Position numbers and translations under genes: made by a program. Positions 23,483 through 35,500 of a stretch of DNA of 64,000 nucleotides are shown here, piece by piece. Source of the stretch: Hysterangium stoloniferum. Taxonomy: Eukaryota > Basidiomycota > Agaricomycetes > Hysterangiales > Hysterangiaceae. The stretch covers positions 1 to 64,000 of the forward strand of contig WHVD01000077.1 in NCBI GenBank assembly GCA_015178975.1, in the 5' to 3' direction. Below the pieces are notes generated by a model. It saw nothing but the letters and a program-made list of their open reading frames with translations. It did no database searches and was not told the DNA's origin. Within the stretch, counting starts at the first letter, position 1. Every line of letters starts with the position of its first letter.

Positions 23483-24538
23483 TGTTAGGAACTATGTCAT
23501 TTAGGTCCCTATATGTATTTTCAATCTATACTCTGGCATCCTGACATTGGTATTCCTGATGCAACATCTCTGATGACAGTGTACTGACAACTCACCCACT
23601 TAATGACTTCATTTTCTAGCCATTTCATCCCATTTTCCTTCTGATGGCATTCCATTATTCCTTGCATAACTTCACCACATCATTTGCCACCTCAGAGTAT
23701 TTACATATCTTTTTTCTCTTGTCTTGTGTTCTTTTCTTGACTCCCTGTTCCATTTTTCCAATTTTCTGTATCCTGTTAATGTAAAATCACCATTTTCAGT
23801 CCTCTATGCTTCCATTTACATAAGTATAAAATCCTGTCTTGTACATTACTACCCTTCAGTTTAAATATTGACTCAGAATACGCATTTAGAATCCCCCTCT
23901 CACTTATAGAAGCTTATGGAATAATACCATCATTTATTTTAAAGTATTGTTTATCCTGTCACATTTCAGACTCCACTCCCAACCCTGTTCCCATTATGGT
24001 CTAATGACCTGTCACTTTTTGGACTCTGCTCCACTCCATTCCATTCCTAACACCAAATTTGGTGTTTACTTATCTCATTTCATGATTACTAGTTTGGATT
24101 TTATTATTACTGGATTTGGTATGACATACATTCCACAGTCTATATAGTCTGGCAGATGTTGTATATACAATCCAGTCAGAAAATCAGCTTAGATTCCCCC
24201 CAGTAATCTCAGTACATTTTCCACTCTATTCCTCTCTTTGAAACACACTGCTATCTACCTCGTCAGAGCCCACAGGCTCTGACCTACAGTATCTATCACT
24301 TGACATCTGACCCATCACTGCCCGACCCCTCAACCTCTGTGGCATTCCTGCAGTCGACCCTCCAATCTCTCAACCCACCAACTACTCCCTGGACTCCCCG
24401 GGATTCCCATCCACCTGTCTGCAATTGGACAACATGATCTCATGAGGGTGCATCCTATAAGCTGAAGCCAAGCCCTACTGGCTTTCCTGTGGGTTTCTCC
24501 AGAAACCCTCCGATAAGCTCTGCATGCACTCCATAACA
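23483..24538 (+). mobile_element. LTR-like repeat of family 3 (TGTTAGGA..ATAACA), 1056 bp
   Basis: It starts TGTTAGGAACTATG and ends GCACTCCATAACA. Its 5' part (23520-23890) matches the reverse complement of 40620-41240 and its 3' part (23940-24538) the reverse complement of 39265-39845. It holds the reverse complement of the shared motif at 24450-24469. The flanks CTACA and TCTGT do not match, so no target duplication is preserved. Confidence 0.65.
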
Positions 24539-24759
24539 TCTGTGCACAATTGAGAGATTGGTCTGTACATGATGCCTAGTACTGCTTTAGGTTTTAGCTA
24601 GACACACAATGTATATAATCGAGGCAGTTAAGGACACTGTGTAGAGAAGTCCTAACCTTTTATGGTAGGGGAGTCTTTCTCGGTGATTGGCATAATTGAG
24701 TCAACATAAATAAATGGCAAGTCTTGAGTCTTGAGTTCTTGAAATGTAAGACTGATCCT

Positions 24760-26262
24760 GAACACACTCTGAGATCACAGACATCTGGGTGACTTCGATT
24801 TGATCAGAAGACCACCCCTGGCCCTTGGTCAATGAATGGACACTTGTGACACCCACTGCCTCCAGGTATGCCTGTAATGGCTGTATGTGTTACACATCTT
24901 TGTAAGGAAACCATGTAGTTTCACCAGTATTCCACAAAACCTCAAACAAAGCATCTTGACCTTGTCCCAAGTGAGCTAAATTCTGTCTACTGCCCACTCA
25001 TAAGGCTGACGACCAAAGCCAGGAATCTGCCTCAACTGCCTCCCTGGGAACAAACAATCATCATTTGGGATATGTATACAAAGCAACAATATGCATACAA
25101 AGCAACAATGTGTGAAAATAGGGGTTAATCCCTGTTTCTTGAGCTACATTGACAATTCCAACTTGTATGTCACTCCTGGCTCCAGTGCACAAATGATCCT
25201 AAAAGGCCAAAAATATCTTGGCATCAGTTTACATGCCTGATACTTTGACAAGCATAAGTTTTTTGTGGATAGATAGACAAGGTCATAATGTCAAATGAAG
25301 CAGAACTTTGGTGGTGATTTGCCTGCCATGTCTGCTTAATCCTAGTCATAAGGATTTCATCATGTGCACTCATGATCACCAGCTTCATCCACTCTGTAAA
25401 GGCAAGGACACCCAGATACTCTGTTTTGTTATCCCAGAGCAGTGGGCATGGCAGCTGAGCATAATTCAAAAAAAATGATGAGAATCCAGTTGTTTCAAAG
25501 GTAGTATTATTCACAGCAAACTCAATTGCTGGCAGCTTCAACATCAAATCCTTTTGGTTTGGTGCCACACATTGCCTCAACATCTGAGTCATCATTTGAT
25601 TTGCATGTTCGGTAGCCCTGTCTGTTTGGGGATGGTATGCTGAGGACATTTGCAACTGACTTGTTAAGTGCCGTGTTGGAACTTATTCCAGAACTATCAG
25701 AAAGTCACCAGAAACTCAGAAACTATTGAATAGGGTCAGGATGTTGGCTTCAGCTTATGTGCTGTGCCTCTACGCAAACACTCGGAAGTCCTTAATTTCA
25801 AAGACAGGAGTTACACTGGAAATTATGGATATTCAGAGTTCCAAAGAGTTCTGAATATCGAGAGTACAGAAAGATGGAAGAGGTAATAAGAAACTAAGTC
25901 AATATCAGATCTAAAGTAAATTACAAATTTGCAGAAACTAATATAAGTCTTCTTATTATTGTACTATGAACTAAGACCACAATAAGATGGAAATGGAAAT
26001 ATTCTGAGACGGGAATACAATAAGACAGATTAGGGAGACAATATTCCAAAATGGGAATATAATAAACAAACAAGTGAATGAAGTATCCAGGAATGGGTTG
26101 TAACATGACTCCTATCAACTGATGAAGCTCCCTCCAAAAAATACTCATAAACAGTGAATCTCTATTGCTAATTATTTTGATTGGCAGACCATATAGCTTG
26201 TAATTGTCCTTGAATATCACATCTTGCTTGCGGTCTATTCCTCTTTTCTTAAAAAGATACGA
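24760..26262 (-). pseudogene. Ty3/gypsy integrase and C-terminal region, split by a solo LTR
   Basis: On the minus strand the frame reads KIISNRDSLFMSIFWRELH (26200-26120), then after the solo LTR SSAYHPQTDRATEHANQ (25650), PAIEFAVNNTT and a C-terminal stretch with IPNDDCLFPGRQL, RQIPGFGRQPYEW and VLWNTGETTWFPY (to ~24880). These are the integrase core (second catalytic Asp in NRDSLF, Glu motif in TDRATEHAN), the GPY-type region and a chromodomain-like tail. Frameshifts near 25220 and stops after it show the gene is dead. The right edge ends abruptly at about 26262. Confidence 0.88.
25662..26105 (-). mobile_element. Solo LTR of family 1 with TGACT target duplication, 444 bp
   Basis: The sequence runs TGTTAAGTGCCGTG to GGGTTGTAACA and is flanked by TGACT on both sides (25657-25661 and 26106-26110). 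Removing it with one TGACT restores the integrase reading IGV-SQLQMSSAYHPQTD. It aligns with 15903-16447 but lacks about 100 bp near the CA end of the plus reading. A clean solo LTR implies recombination between the two LTRs of a once complete element. Confidence 0.92.
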
Positions 26263-26265
26263 AAG

Positions 26266-26647
26266 AGAGGGAGGACACAAGCCGGAAAGCCTCGGACGAA
26301 AACGGAGGTGAAGCAAAAAATTCAGGATGAAACAGATAGGCATGGGAAGGACAAGGACACTTACCCGGCTAGTTTGGAGGAACGTGTGAGTGAAATTTTA
26401 CATAGCTGTTCGTGACCATGTTATTGATGTGCCCGTAAAGCAAAGGATTGGGAAAGCAAGCCAAAACTCGGCCTCTGCATTACCGACCACTTCCCCAGCT
26501 GAGGAAGCTGCCCCGCATCTTATCGAACCTGGAAGAAGGCGTCGGAATGTGACCCATGTCAGTGACAATCCCCACAAAACGTACCCTCCCTTGGATCTTT
26601 CGGCCTTGGCAAGTGGCTTTGACAATGCTGTCTCCCGAAACTTATAA
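26266..26647 (+). CDS. 3' part of a spliced hypothetical gene
   Basis: An open frame rich in Lys/Arg runs to 26385 (..KDKDTYPASLEER), followed by an intron at 26386-26440 (GTGAGT..AAAG) and a second exon 26441-26647 ending ..FDNAVSRNL and TAA. The splice keeps phase 0. The left boundary is the break with the gypsy integrase, so the 5' end is probably lost. The product is basic and low in hydrophobic residues; family not recognised. Confidence 0.4.
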
Positions 26648-26717
26648 AACTTGATTTCTATAAACAATATAGACTCCTCAGCCCGCGTCGACCTACTTTT
26701 CACATCCATTCCCGGCG

Positions 26718-27018
26718 ATGGAGAGGGTCGCTGCATCGTCACAATTTGTGCCACTGGTGAGTTTTGTCACAAAATCTCGGAAGAATTATCTCACGGCTGC
26801 CCCCCAAGTTGGGACCCGTGGCCGGGTCTCCATCGATCCAGACTTCAGAGCCTCATGGATCGCCCCAGAATGTGGTCGCCCCGCCTCCGTCTCCGTCACC
26901 GCCTCCGCCTGCGTCCGAAGATCTTCAGGACGAATCCCAGTCCCTTACACCAACTCCGAGTTTGCGCAAGGCTAGACCGGTTCCCGTCACGAAGAAGGGT
27001 GGGAGGAGGTGGAAATGA
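26718..27018 (+). CDS. Small spliced proline-rich hypothetical protein, 82 aa
   Basis: Exon 1 is 26718-26756 (MERVAASSQFVPL), the intron 26757-26808 (GTGAGT..CAAG), exon 2 26809-27018 ending ..KKGGRRWK and TGA. The joined frame is phase 0 and has a run of Ser-Pro and Pro residues and a basic C-terminus. It lies 70 bp after the previous stop, so the two could instead be parts of one locus. No family recognised. Confidence 0.45.
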
Positions 27019-27037
27019 AGGATCTTCTTCGTTCTTT

Positions 27038-27110
27038 TTAAGCTTTCTCTTCTCTCTCTCTCTCTCTCTCTCTTTCTTTTTATCTTTTTCTTTTTTTCTT
27101 CTTTTTCAAT
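27038..27110. repeat. Polypyrimidine tract with (TC)n
   Basis: A run of about ten TC dinucleotides followed by T-rich pyrimidines immediately after the small proline-rich gene. It may be a 3'-UTR feature or part of a promoter for the next gene. Confidence 0.8.
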
Positions 27111-27176
27111 GTGTGCATCTTATTTCGTCACTTTCTTATTTTGAGTTGGGGCTCTGAAGGCTTAATGTTCGTCTTT

Positions 27177-28320
27177 GAGGATATAGTAAGCCCATCTCCG
27201 CTATCACAACTCCCAGCTAAACCTGCATTGCACAGCTTGGTCAATAAGAAGTCAGCAAGTCAGATAGTTTATGGTCCTGAGTTCCGAGGCGATACGGACC
27301 ATGATGAGGATGATATGCCACTGGATGTGCAAATGTAAGCCCTTATTCCACTCTTCCCACACACTTTGTTGATTATATGACTTGCTGGCTGCTTTCTCCC
27401 AGACGTTCTGGATGTATGGAGTGTAGTGAAAGGAATAACGGTGAAGGAATCCGTAATGGCTGGTGTATGTACCGTATTATTTCTTTCTATCACTGTCCCT
27501 GACGCCGCTTATTGTTACAGACCAGAGGTGATTGCAGGACAACGACAGTTCAGATCGTTCACATCCGGCAATATTTGCAAGAAAATTGGGTCGAGTTCCA
27601 AAAAGAACAATAGACAGATCATCCAAAACCAAGTCATGTAGGTTTTCCGGGCTCGCCTTGTCATGCGTGACGCAATACTAACACTCGTATACTCAGTATA
27701 TTTGACCACAGGGATTCAAGATGGCCGATGGTTATGATGCCAACCTCCCTTTCAGATTCTTTGGTGTTGATGTTGGCAACTATGACCTGATCGGCGTTTT
27801 TCACACAATTAGTAAGTGAGGGTCTTCACCACACCTTTTACTGCCCTCACATTATACATAGGATGTCGACATCCTTCTATGCCAGTTAGCACGAATACGC
27901 ATTCCTTGCAGCGATACAAGTGTGAGTTGTTGTTCGCTCAATTCACTGTCACGAACTCTTGCTTATACTAGCCGTTAGCCATTGTGTCCAACTTATTTGC
28001 CATTCGGTCTCATTCCTCTATCGGTTCCGGATGCTATGCTCTAGGATTATTGTGTGAGAGAAGCCATCGTGCTTTATTCTATCCGTTACTGACCTTCGTT
28101 CAGACTATCCGGACGCAACTGACTTCATTACCCTTGCAGTTTATACCTCAAAGAACTGACGATGCACTGCTGACGAGGAGCCCCTCATACCTCTCTTCTT
28201 CATCTTTCATTTTATCTGTTCTTTTTGCCTTTTGCCTCAGCTTGACTTCTCCCTATTGTCTGCCTTTCGCCTATTGTCTTCATCTTGTACTGAATAGCTT
28301 GTGTATATTGTAACAAACAG
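27177..28320 (+). CDS. Unresolved multi-exon hypothetical gene
   Basis: Short open segments are separated by good intron signals: an exon ending ..DHDEDDMPLDVQ at 27337 (intron 27338-27401), a short exon to about 27461, an intron to about 27516, then an exon that in one frame reads VQIVHIRQYLQENWVEFQ. A later segment near 27722 reads MADGYDANLPFRFFGVDVGNYDLIG with an intron after 27810. Frames between segments could not be joined with certainty. Either two small genes or one decayed gene is present; no function is assigned. Confidence 0.3.
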
Positions 28321-29030
28321 AACACTTGAAATTAACCTGCATCCAACCTACTGCAAGCTAATTTTACTTTCGGCCGCGTGTCATTACCACACCCGTTTAC
28401 CCGTTTATTGAGGGGCTATCAAGCTCGTCAAAGTCAATGGTGACTGTTGCCCAATGTCTGTTAAACCTTCTGCAGCCTAAAAAGGACATCGTTCCTTTAA
28501 CCGTTGTGCTATAAAGTCACAGATTCAATTATATCCTATTCTCTTTGTCTCGCATACATATAATGATTTTGGAAGCACCACTAGAGGCACTCGAAGATTT
28601 TCAGAGTTCGACGAATCATGCAGTGTCCTCCAAATAAAATTTCTCATGTTTCTAACTTATAGATGTCGACCGTGAGGCTGCCCAAATCCTTCCTTCAGTC
28701 GGGATCCGAGTCTGTTAGTCCAGCCTTCAATCTCTGAGCTTATCCTAGCTAGCGTACTTTCTGTGCTGTTGTATTTCTTGCTTCCAATAGTGCACAGTAT
28801 AGGCTGGATTGCATAGTCCCTTTTAGCCTCACTCCTTCTAAACAGAGTTCTTCCGGTATGTCAAGTCTTAGTAGATTTTCTGGATACCTTCATCAGCCAG
28901 CAGCCAGCCAGCCTGCACCTTCGTTTCCCGCGACACCACTATGCCCTTTCACCTTTACGAAGGTCATTACAGCAGTTCTTCCGTGCTATGGCACACCTCA
29001 TAATCATTGATAATTTTTGAGGTCATTACA
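28321..29030. other. Stretch without a supported gene
   Basis: No open frame of interest was found. A few GT..AG signals near 28660-28860 may be the tail of the preceding gene. Confidence 0.35.
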
Positions 29031-29034
29031 TTGA

Positions 29035-29530
29035 ATATGAGCCAAAAAACATACACATCAAGTATTCAAGCCAAATCTCACCTCCTTTGTGCAGCCACTT
29101 GATGCAGGAATAATCCACTACTTCAAAGCACATCACTGTGGCATTTTTTGTTGTTGTGAAATTGACCTCCTTGAAGCAATGCAAATGGCTGATGCAGCCT
29201 GGGAGGTAGTAACCACTGAGACCATGCAACATTGTTGGAACCACACCAAAATTCAAAGGTTTATTCTTTTCACTCTCTTCATGCAGTTACTAGTTATTAT
29301 GTTTGCATTTATAAAAGACAGCTCTGAGAAGACTACTTCACAGGTGGCTTCTGATCCTGGTGCATGGGATATCTTGTTAAAATTTGCAAGCAGTGACATG
29401 GCACCGATTCAGCATCTTAGTGATCAATATAAGGATGCTGACTGGCATCCAGCTCTTAAAGTTGTAATGTAAGCTGAGGGTGATGTTTCAAAGGCACATG
29501 AAGCCATTCAGGCATTGTCTGCTGCCTGTA
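29035..29530 (+). pseudogene. Pogo/Tigger-type transposase remnant (DDE_1, C-terminal part)
   Basis: The frame reads FKPNLTSFVQPLDAGIIHYF, then LLEAMQMADAAWEVVT and TMQHCWNHTKI, which is the end of the DDE_1 catalytic domain of CENP-B/pogo-like transposases. A later segment (29390-29530) with QHLSDQYKDADWHPAL and EAIQALSAACRRPK fits the usual tail. The upstream catalytic part and HTH domain are missing, and frames shift at about 29055 and 29260. Confidence 0.75.
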
Positions 29531-29677
29531 GAAGGCCCAAGATCACCATCAAACTCCCAACATTCCTTCCTTCCCAGCTTGTAACAACTGAAGAAAATCT
29601 TGGGAGCTTCATCAAAATTCTTCATCAAAAGAACTGTATCTTTGCTCAGTGTATGAATACAATACATCCTCCATCCC

Positions 29678-30295
29678 AAACGACTGCCTTTACCACCTGG
29701 ACCCAAATGACTACTGCTGTTGGGAAACCTGTTTGATGTGCCAAGATCTTGTGAGTATGAGGGATACACAAAGTGGAAAGAGACATATGGAGACATTGCC
29801 CATATCAAAGTGTTTGGGAAGCATATTATTATCATTAACTCGGTCAAAGTTGTGAAGGAACTGTTGGAGCAATGTTCAGCCATCTATTCCAATAGGCCAT
29901 ACATCCCCATGGTTCATGATTCAGATCTGTGAGCTGATCCACAATTATTCTATTATACAGTGTCAGATGATGGCCAATGAATCTACAGCATGGATTTGAA
30001 TTGGACATTTATCATGCAGCGATATACCTCAACGTGGAAAAGTGACTGCCACCTTTTTGTGCACCATTTTAATTCCCCGATGGTAAAAACATCATATTCA
30101 TTGAGGCAGATGTCATCCACGCATACCCTTCTCCAGTCATTATTACACTCTCCAATGGAGCTAGATGTGAGCATAAGGCATACAATAGGAAATATGCTCT
30201 TGGGAATGGTATATGGTTTTGATGTGCAACCAGGGAATGTGTCACAAATCGATTATTCTTCAATAAAGTCAAATAATATGTATTCTACTGATTGA
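29678..30295 (+). pseudogene. Cytochrome P450 N-terminal fragment
   Basis: The proline hinge LPLPPGPK (29685) leads through an in-frame TGA to GNLFDVPRSCEYEGYTKWKE, YGDIAHIKVFGKHIIIINSV, ELLEQCSAIYSNRPYIPM and, after another stop, DLNWTFIMQRYTSTWKSDCH .. LRQMSSTHTLLQSLLHSP .. YGFDVQ. This is the N-terminal third of an Agaricomycete-type P450, including the helix C region W..R and the start of the substrate-binding segment. Oxygen-binding, ExxR and heme Cys regions are absent. It directly follows the pogo remnant. Confidence 0.85.
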
Positions 30296-30755
30296 ACTCA
30301 AAAGCCTCATTCGACAAAGTATATATTTGCCCTGTTGATGAAGTAAGAGGCTATTACCAGTTGCAAGAACTCACAAAAGTATTTGTCAAAGAAGTTACGA
30401 CAAGTAGATTACTAGTATCACTAATTTACAGATATTTCGACTGACTTCCCTTGCTCCTTTCGTAGCCCTTTTATGCTTTTCTTCATATCATTATGACTAT
30501 ATTATGAACTAATAATGAAATCATTCATGACATTGAAATGAGACATGTCAAAAGAGATTCGATGTTGTCAAATAATGTTCGGGTTTGTTGAGTCGAATCC
30601 AATGAGTCGAAGAGTTGTCAAGAATTACCTTTGGATGTTTGTGACAATATTGTGACTTGTTATGGTTGTGACAGAATGATCCTCATGTGGATATATCTGT
30701 GACGTTGAATCCTTCTTTAAAATAGGAGTGGCACCCAACTTGGTAGGATCTGTTG
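30296..30755. other. Stretch without a supported gene
   Basis: AT-rich sequence between the P450 fragment and an LTR; no coding signal was found. Confidence 0.4.
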
Positions 30756-31246
30756 AAAATAAGGGGGAAGGGGTATATGTCGGTACACTGTGGACATGAA
30801 TAAAAAGTGTATTACTAAGCTACTATACAGAACTTGTTAGAATATGTGATACGCATCTAAGTCTAATCTCATATCTCATCTTGTGACTGTATAGATCCGA
30901 CCGGTTAATAACATGTGATACTGTATATTTAGTTTAGTGTTCACTAGATCCGTAGCACGCCATTGTGCACAGACCAGTGCACAGACCATGTACATGGTAT
31001 ATAGTTAGTCTAGCTGAGGAGTAGGATCCTCATCTAGAAGCCTAGCAATATCACCGGTTTAATACCTACACCGCTCTACTCTTAGTGGCTACGCTCCCCC
31101 GTGTAGAGAGTCCTTGCACTGTGATCTCCAGGCTTGTAGATTACCTCGATTACTCAAACAGAACTATGTAGTGTTATTGCGAAATATATTAAGACCCACA
31201 AGTGTCATCATGTTGAGATTATTACCATACAGCCAAAAATTCAACA
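30756..31246 (+). mobile_element. LTR of family 4 (TGTCGGTACAC..AATTCAACA) with adjacent polypurine tract
   Basis: A purine run (AAAATAAGGGGGAAGGGG, from about 30756) is followed by TGTCGGTACACTG at 30779; the LTR ends ..AAAAATTCAACA at 31246 (468 bp, TG..CA). The purine tract on the left implies a 3' LTR on the plus strand whose internal region has been lost. A partial inverted copy lies at 31566-31655. Confidence 0.7.
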
Positions 31247-31565
31247 GGATCTGCGGTAGGACCTGACAGTGGTGTTTTTGGGGGGAAATTATGAGGTGAT
31301 GTCATGGGTAATGTGTTCTTCGGCATTGAGTGGTAATGCAAGATGATCAAGTAAGGACAACCCCGATCAAGGTGGCGGCTGTCACATGTAGTCACAGATT
31401 AACTCAGGTCTAGCTACCGGGAATATGGATCCCCTACTGACCTTCCGTTGCACAACTGTATGAATCTCCCTCAATGCACTCATAACAGAAGTCACCCTAT
31501 TGCCATCATAAGAGTAACTGTCCTTTTTTCGCTGAATTTTCAATAAGCATAGAATAGTTCATAAG

Positions 31566-31655
31566 TGTTGACACTTTGGTCATTCTGTAATAATCTCCAC
31601 ATGACAACACTTGTGGGTCATTAGTATATTTCGTGCTGAGATACATAGTTCTGTA
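31566..31655 (-). mobile_element. Inverted fragment of LTR family 4
   Basis: It begins TGTTGACACTTTGG and matches the reverse complement of the 3' end of the LTR at 30779-31246 for about 90 bp (GTAATAATCTC..CACTTGTGGGTC..CATAGTTCTGT), then diverges. Confidence 0.6.
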
Positions 31656-31825
31656 CAGCAGCCTCATAATACCAACCCTTTCTGTTTGCGTCCATTGTGT
31701 ACTGGTGGCACATACCTCCTTGCATCAACAATAAGAGTGATACTGTCCATCTTTTCATTTCTACTGTCTAGTCTCCATGAAAGGAATGTTGGAAAGCATC
31801 ATGGACAACAGTGTCTATCTTTAGA

Positions 31826-32180
31826 AACAAAGGGTTGGTCTCTGGAACTTGTAGACACACGGGGATGTAGGGCCATATCACCTTGTATAAATACTAAGAG
31901 TCTGTTACTATGTTACCTAGTCTGTTATACTTATCTATGACTCCCTAATAATATAGGTCTTGAGACTTGAAAACACAATTGGACAGTGTTTCGTGACTTG
32001 GTTATATGGTACGAGCCGGGGCCTATAACCTGTTGAAATTCATGACCCATATTATTAGGGAGTCATAGATACATAAGTATAACAGACTAGGTAACATAGT
32101 AACAGACTCTTAGTATTTATACGAGATGATATGGCCCTACATCCCTGTGTGTCTACAAGTTCTGGAGAACCTTGGGACCA
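31826..32180. mobile_element. Pair of copia LTR ends in inverted orientation with a primer-binding site between
   Basis: Bases 31826-31963 are the near-identical reverse complement of 32046-32180 (over 90 percent by eye). The right copy continues to its LTR terminus at 32031: on the minus strand it reads ..GAATTTCAACA followed by GGTTATAGGCCC. That 12-mer is the complement of the anticodon-loop region of initiator tRNA-Met (one mismatch), the PBS type used by copia-like elements. The spacer holds the start of the element's leader. The element's coding part is not here. Confidence 0.7.
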
Positions 32181-32515
32181 TTCCACCACAACAATAATCA
32201 TTTGAAAACACATTTATCACATTTATCATAATTCTATTCAATGCAACTACACCATTTCCCTCCAACCTCATTTTTGGTCTACCCTACTGGCTTTTTTTAA
32301 GTGGCAGTATTGCACAATCTATATCTCTCGAATGTCACTACAAATCTCGACTACATTGATGATATTTCATAAATGACCTCGAGAACTGGATGACCAATGT
32401 GGCAACCCTTCGATTCATGAACCTGGGATATATTTCATTAAGATGTTACAACTGTTCTACAACTATACAGGTCGCCATTAATTCGACAAGTTGCTGGAGC
32501 TTTGTTTTGTGTCAC

Positions 32516-35500
32516 CTAGGCAACCATTTCACAATCACCTTTGCACATCCAACGAACTGATCGTCTGTTCAAGACAGTCACGCCTGCTTCTTCCCCCTCA
32601 GAGTCCGATTCGTCACTGATCAAGAGGTTGGGAGGAAGTCCGGGGTCAAAAGGAAAGGTTTCCTCCTCCGTATCGTTTCTTATGTCCTCTATCAGATGTT
32701 GCTCGTTAAGGCAGGCAACCCGATCGATAAACATTTCCTCGTCCGTGATTTCTTCGATCGATGGTGGCACGTTGTTGGAAGAGTTCTTATTTCCTGACTG
32801 ACAGTGCACTTCCAAACAATCTCCCTTTTCAACAAAATTTTCATGAGATATAGAAATGTATACTTCCCTACGCTGGGGTTCCTCGTCTCCAGGTGGTCTA
32901 TTAATCATTTCGTGATTTTCAGGGGTAGCATTATAAGCGGGAATGAAAATTGATTCGCTTTGGACATTATATACTCGTGTTCCTGTACTTAGTCCATAAA
33001 CCGCCTCATATAGTCTTTGCTCCTCCGCTTCCTCTGAAGGATTCTGCCCGGAGCATAGATTTAACGAGACATAGTGAGCCATTTTACCTGAGTGAGGACA
33101 GTCAATTTTGAAATGCTCTGCGCTCCCACAAATCCAACACTCCTTGGAGGGTCTAGTGCTACTCCTTTTGTCACTCCTCTCGAAGAAGAGCTTCCCGTGT
33201 CATTTCCCTCACGTAGGGTCGGTCCTTCCTGCTCTGGGAGTCCACTGGCGAGGACCTGATGAGGGTGGATGGAATCGGGGGAAGTTGGAGTATGTTCCGG
33301 GGCTTCTAATTCTAACTCGTTTTTTTTCCGCGACCATGACCCGAGGTCTAATGGGGCGAAATCTATATCTATGCATTTGATTCCAAGCATTAATTAGAGC
33401 TTCCTGTAAGTTATTGGCGTGTGCTTGGAGGCTCATGACATCCTCAATGGCTTGCCCTTGTATTAAGTATAACCATTCCGTGGGCAGGGTAAGTATTAAC
33501 CGGTGAGTCTCCTCTTCCTTTTCTTGGTAGAATCCATACAGAAATCTATAGAGCTTAACTCTTCTTTGAATATATTGCATGGGGTTTTCGCGGTCATGGT
33601 GGGGTTGGCGAAACCTCATTTCTTCCCATTCTAAGGACAATGATTCACGCCATCGTGTACCCAATAACCCTTCGACTATGCTCCAAAGGAAGGACCTGTG
33701 TGATCGACTAAATTCAGTGCAATGCTCATGATCCAAAGTAGTCCACCAGATTTTCGCATTTCCTTTGAGTCGTCTGGGAAGAGCAATGCCTAGGATCATT
33801 GTCATGGATTCTGAGATTTCTGACAAACTCATAACATCCATTATATAGTCCAGTGCCTTAGATTGCGAGCTGTCGTATTCTGGGAGATCTGACCATTTGA
33901 TTTTGAGATCGTTAGTGTTCAAGGTCAACTTCCCTGTGTCGGTCTCATGAGTGGCGCTCCTAGTGTTCTTATTAGCACCTGTCGGGCCTCCTGGGTTTCT
34001 CGGGTTTCGCTTTCTCTCATCCCAGTCTCTTCTGTGATCTGAATCGCTGGATCCATCGGAAGAATCCCTGGGCAGTCCTCCTGGGGGAAAGAAGGGGGCC
34101 CGCAAAATTGGCAAAGGTGGGAGAGTGTTGTTCAGGTAAGAAGTTCCCCTCCCGGGTATTTGTCCAGTGATTCCTTCGACGAAGGTGGTGGCGAAGGAAG
34201 AACGGTTTTGATTTGCGACCGATATAATAGGGATGTTGGAGTGACTAGCGGTCGTAAAGGGGGAAGCTACTTCAGATCTGAAAGCGACTCAACGGCAGGG
34301 GGTATTATTTGGCTCTTCTCTCCTTCATGGTCTGTCTGAAGTTCCTGGTCTGCAGTTGTCCTGGGGTGACACGCTGAGAGTCTTGCTTCCACTGGCCAGA
34401 AGGACGGGTGCAATAGACTTCTCTTGGAGTCTTCCCAAGATCTCCTCCCTCGTATCCGGGGGAAAACTCTCGAGGATAGATTTATGGTTTAGAGAGCGCA
34501 GAAACCTAGTGCCAGGGGATCCTTGGAGATCTCGAATGAAGGTTTCGGACATGTGAGCCAGGGAAGCGGGTACTTGGGTACTATCGTCATATGAGTGGAG
34601 ACCTTCCATGAGCAACTTGTCTCATTTCTCATGGCAGTGAATGAGCCTATGTCGCAGGCTGTGGTAGGCGAATGGGAGGTTCAGGGAGGCTTTGTATAGG
34701 GATCTTTCCAGTGTACGCATATAAAGATACCGGTAATCCACCTTAGGTACTGTTCCACCCCGATCTAGGATCACATGTAAGATCTGTAACGTGTCATCGT
34801 GCATGGCCACTAGGTTAAGAATCCGTTCAAATAAAAGCTAGCCTTATACATCCCCTTCCGGTGATGTCAATGGTGACTAGTTCCTCAGACCACTCGGGGA
34901 GTTGCTCCACCAGCTGATCTAGAGTACCGGTTTGGGAAAAGAAGGAATCGGTGATCATGATGCTATTCAACCTGCTTAGCCAGACGGATACTTCCTTAGG
35001 CATGTTGGGGTATCTATCTAAGTAGTCCGCAGCTACTGCATCAATTTCCTTCTCTTCAATTTGTTCCGAGTAGTATTTGTTTCACTTGTCATTTGCTGGC
35101 TCAGCGAAATATACTTGACCCCTAAAGGGATTCTGCAGCATCACTTGAGGCGGTGGAAATTTTAGACTGGTGTCATTTCTGTTCGCTCGAGCGGTAAGGA
35201 GTCCGAGGGTTTCCGACGACTTAAAATAAGAGTTATCCTTGCTCGTTCCAGCAGAATTACTCGCGGGAAGCCCGCATTCACCTTGTGAAGGTTCCAAAAC
35301 GGTATTGGCCTCTTGAGTCATTAGAGATGACTTTTGTGTCGTGACATTACTGGGTAGCCCTAAGCCGGGATATTCCTTTCTAGTCCGAGGGGCACCTACG
35401 GGCGTAGGGATCTGGGTGGTTCCGTTACTGGTTAAGGTCATAATACTACTAGCTGATTGTTCGCGCGGATCGCAGTGAATGAGGGTCTGGCCCAGATCAC

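Noticed and set aside
27722..27820. Globular conserved domain (FRFFGVDVGNYDLIG)
   Set aside because: Too short, and frames on either side could not be joined; no family could be named honestly.
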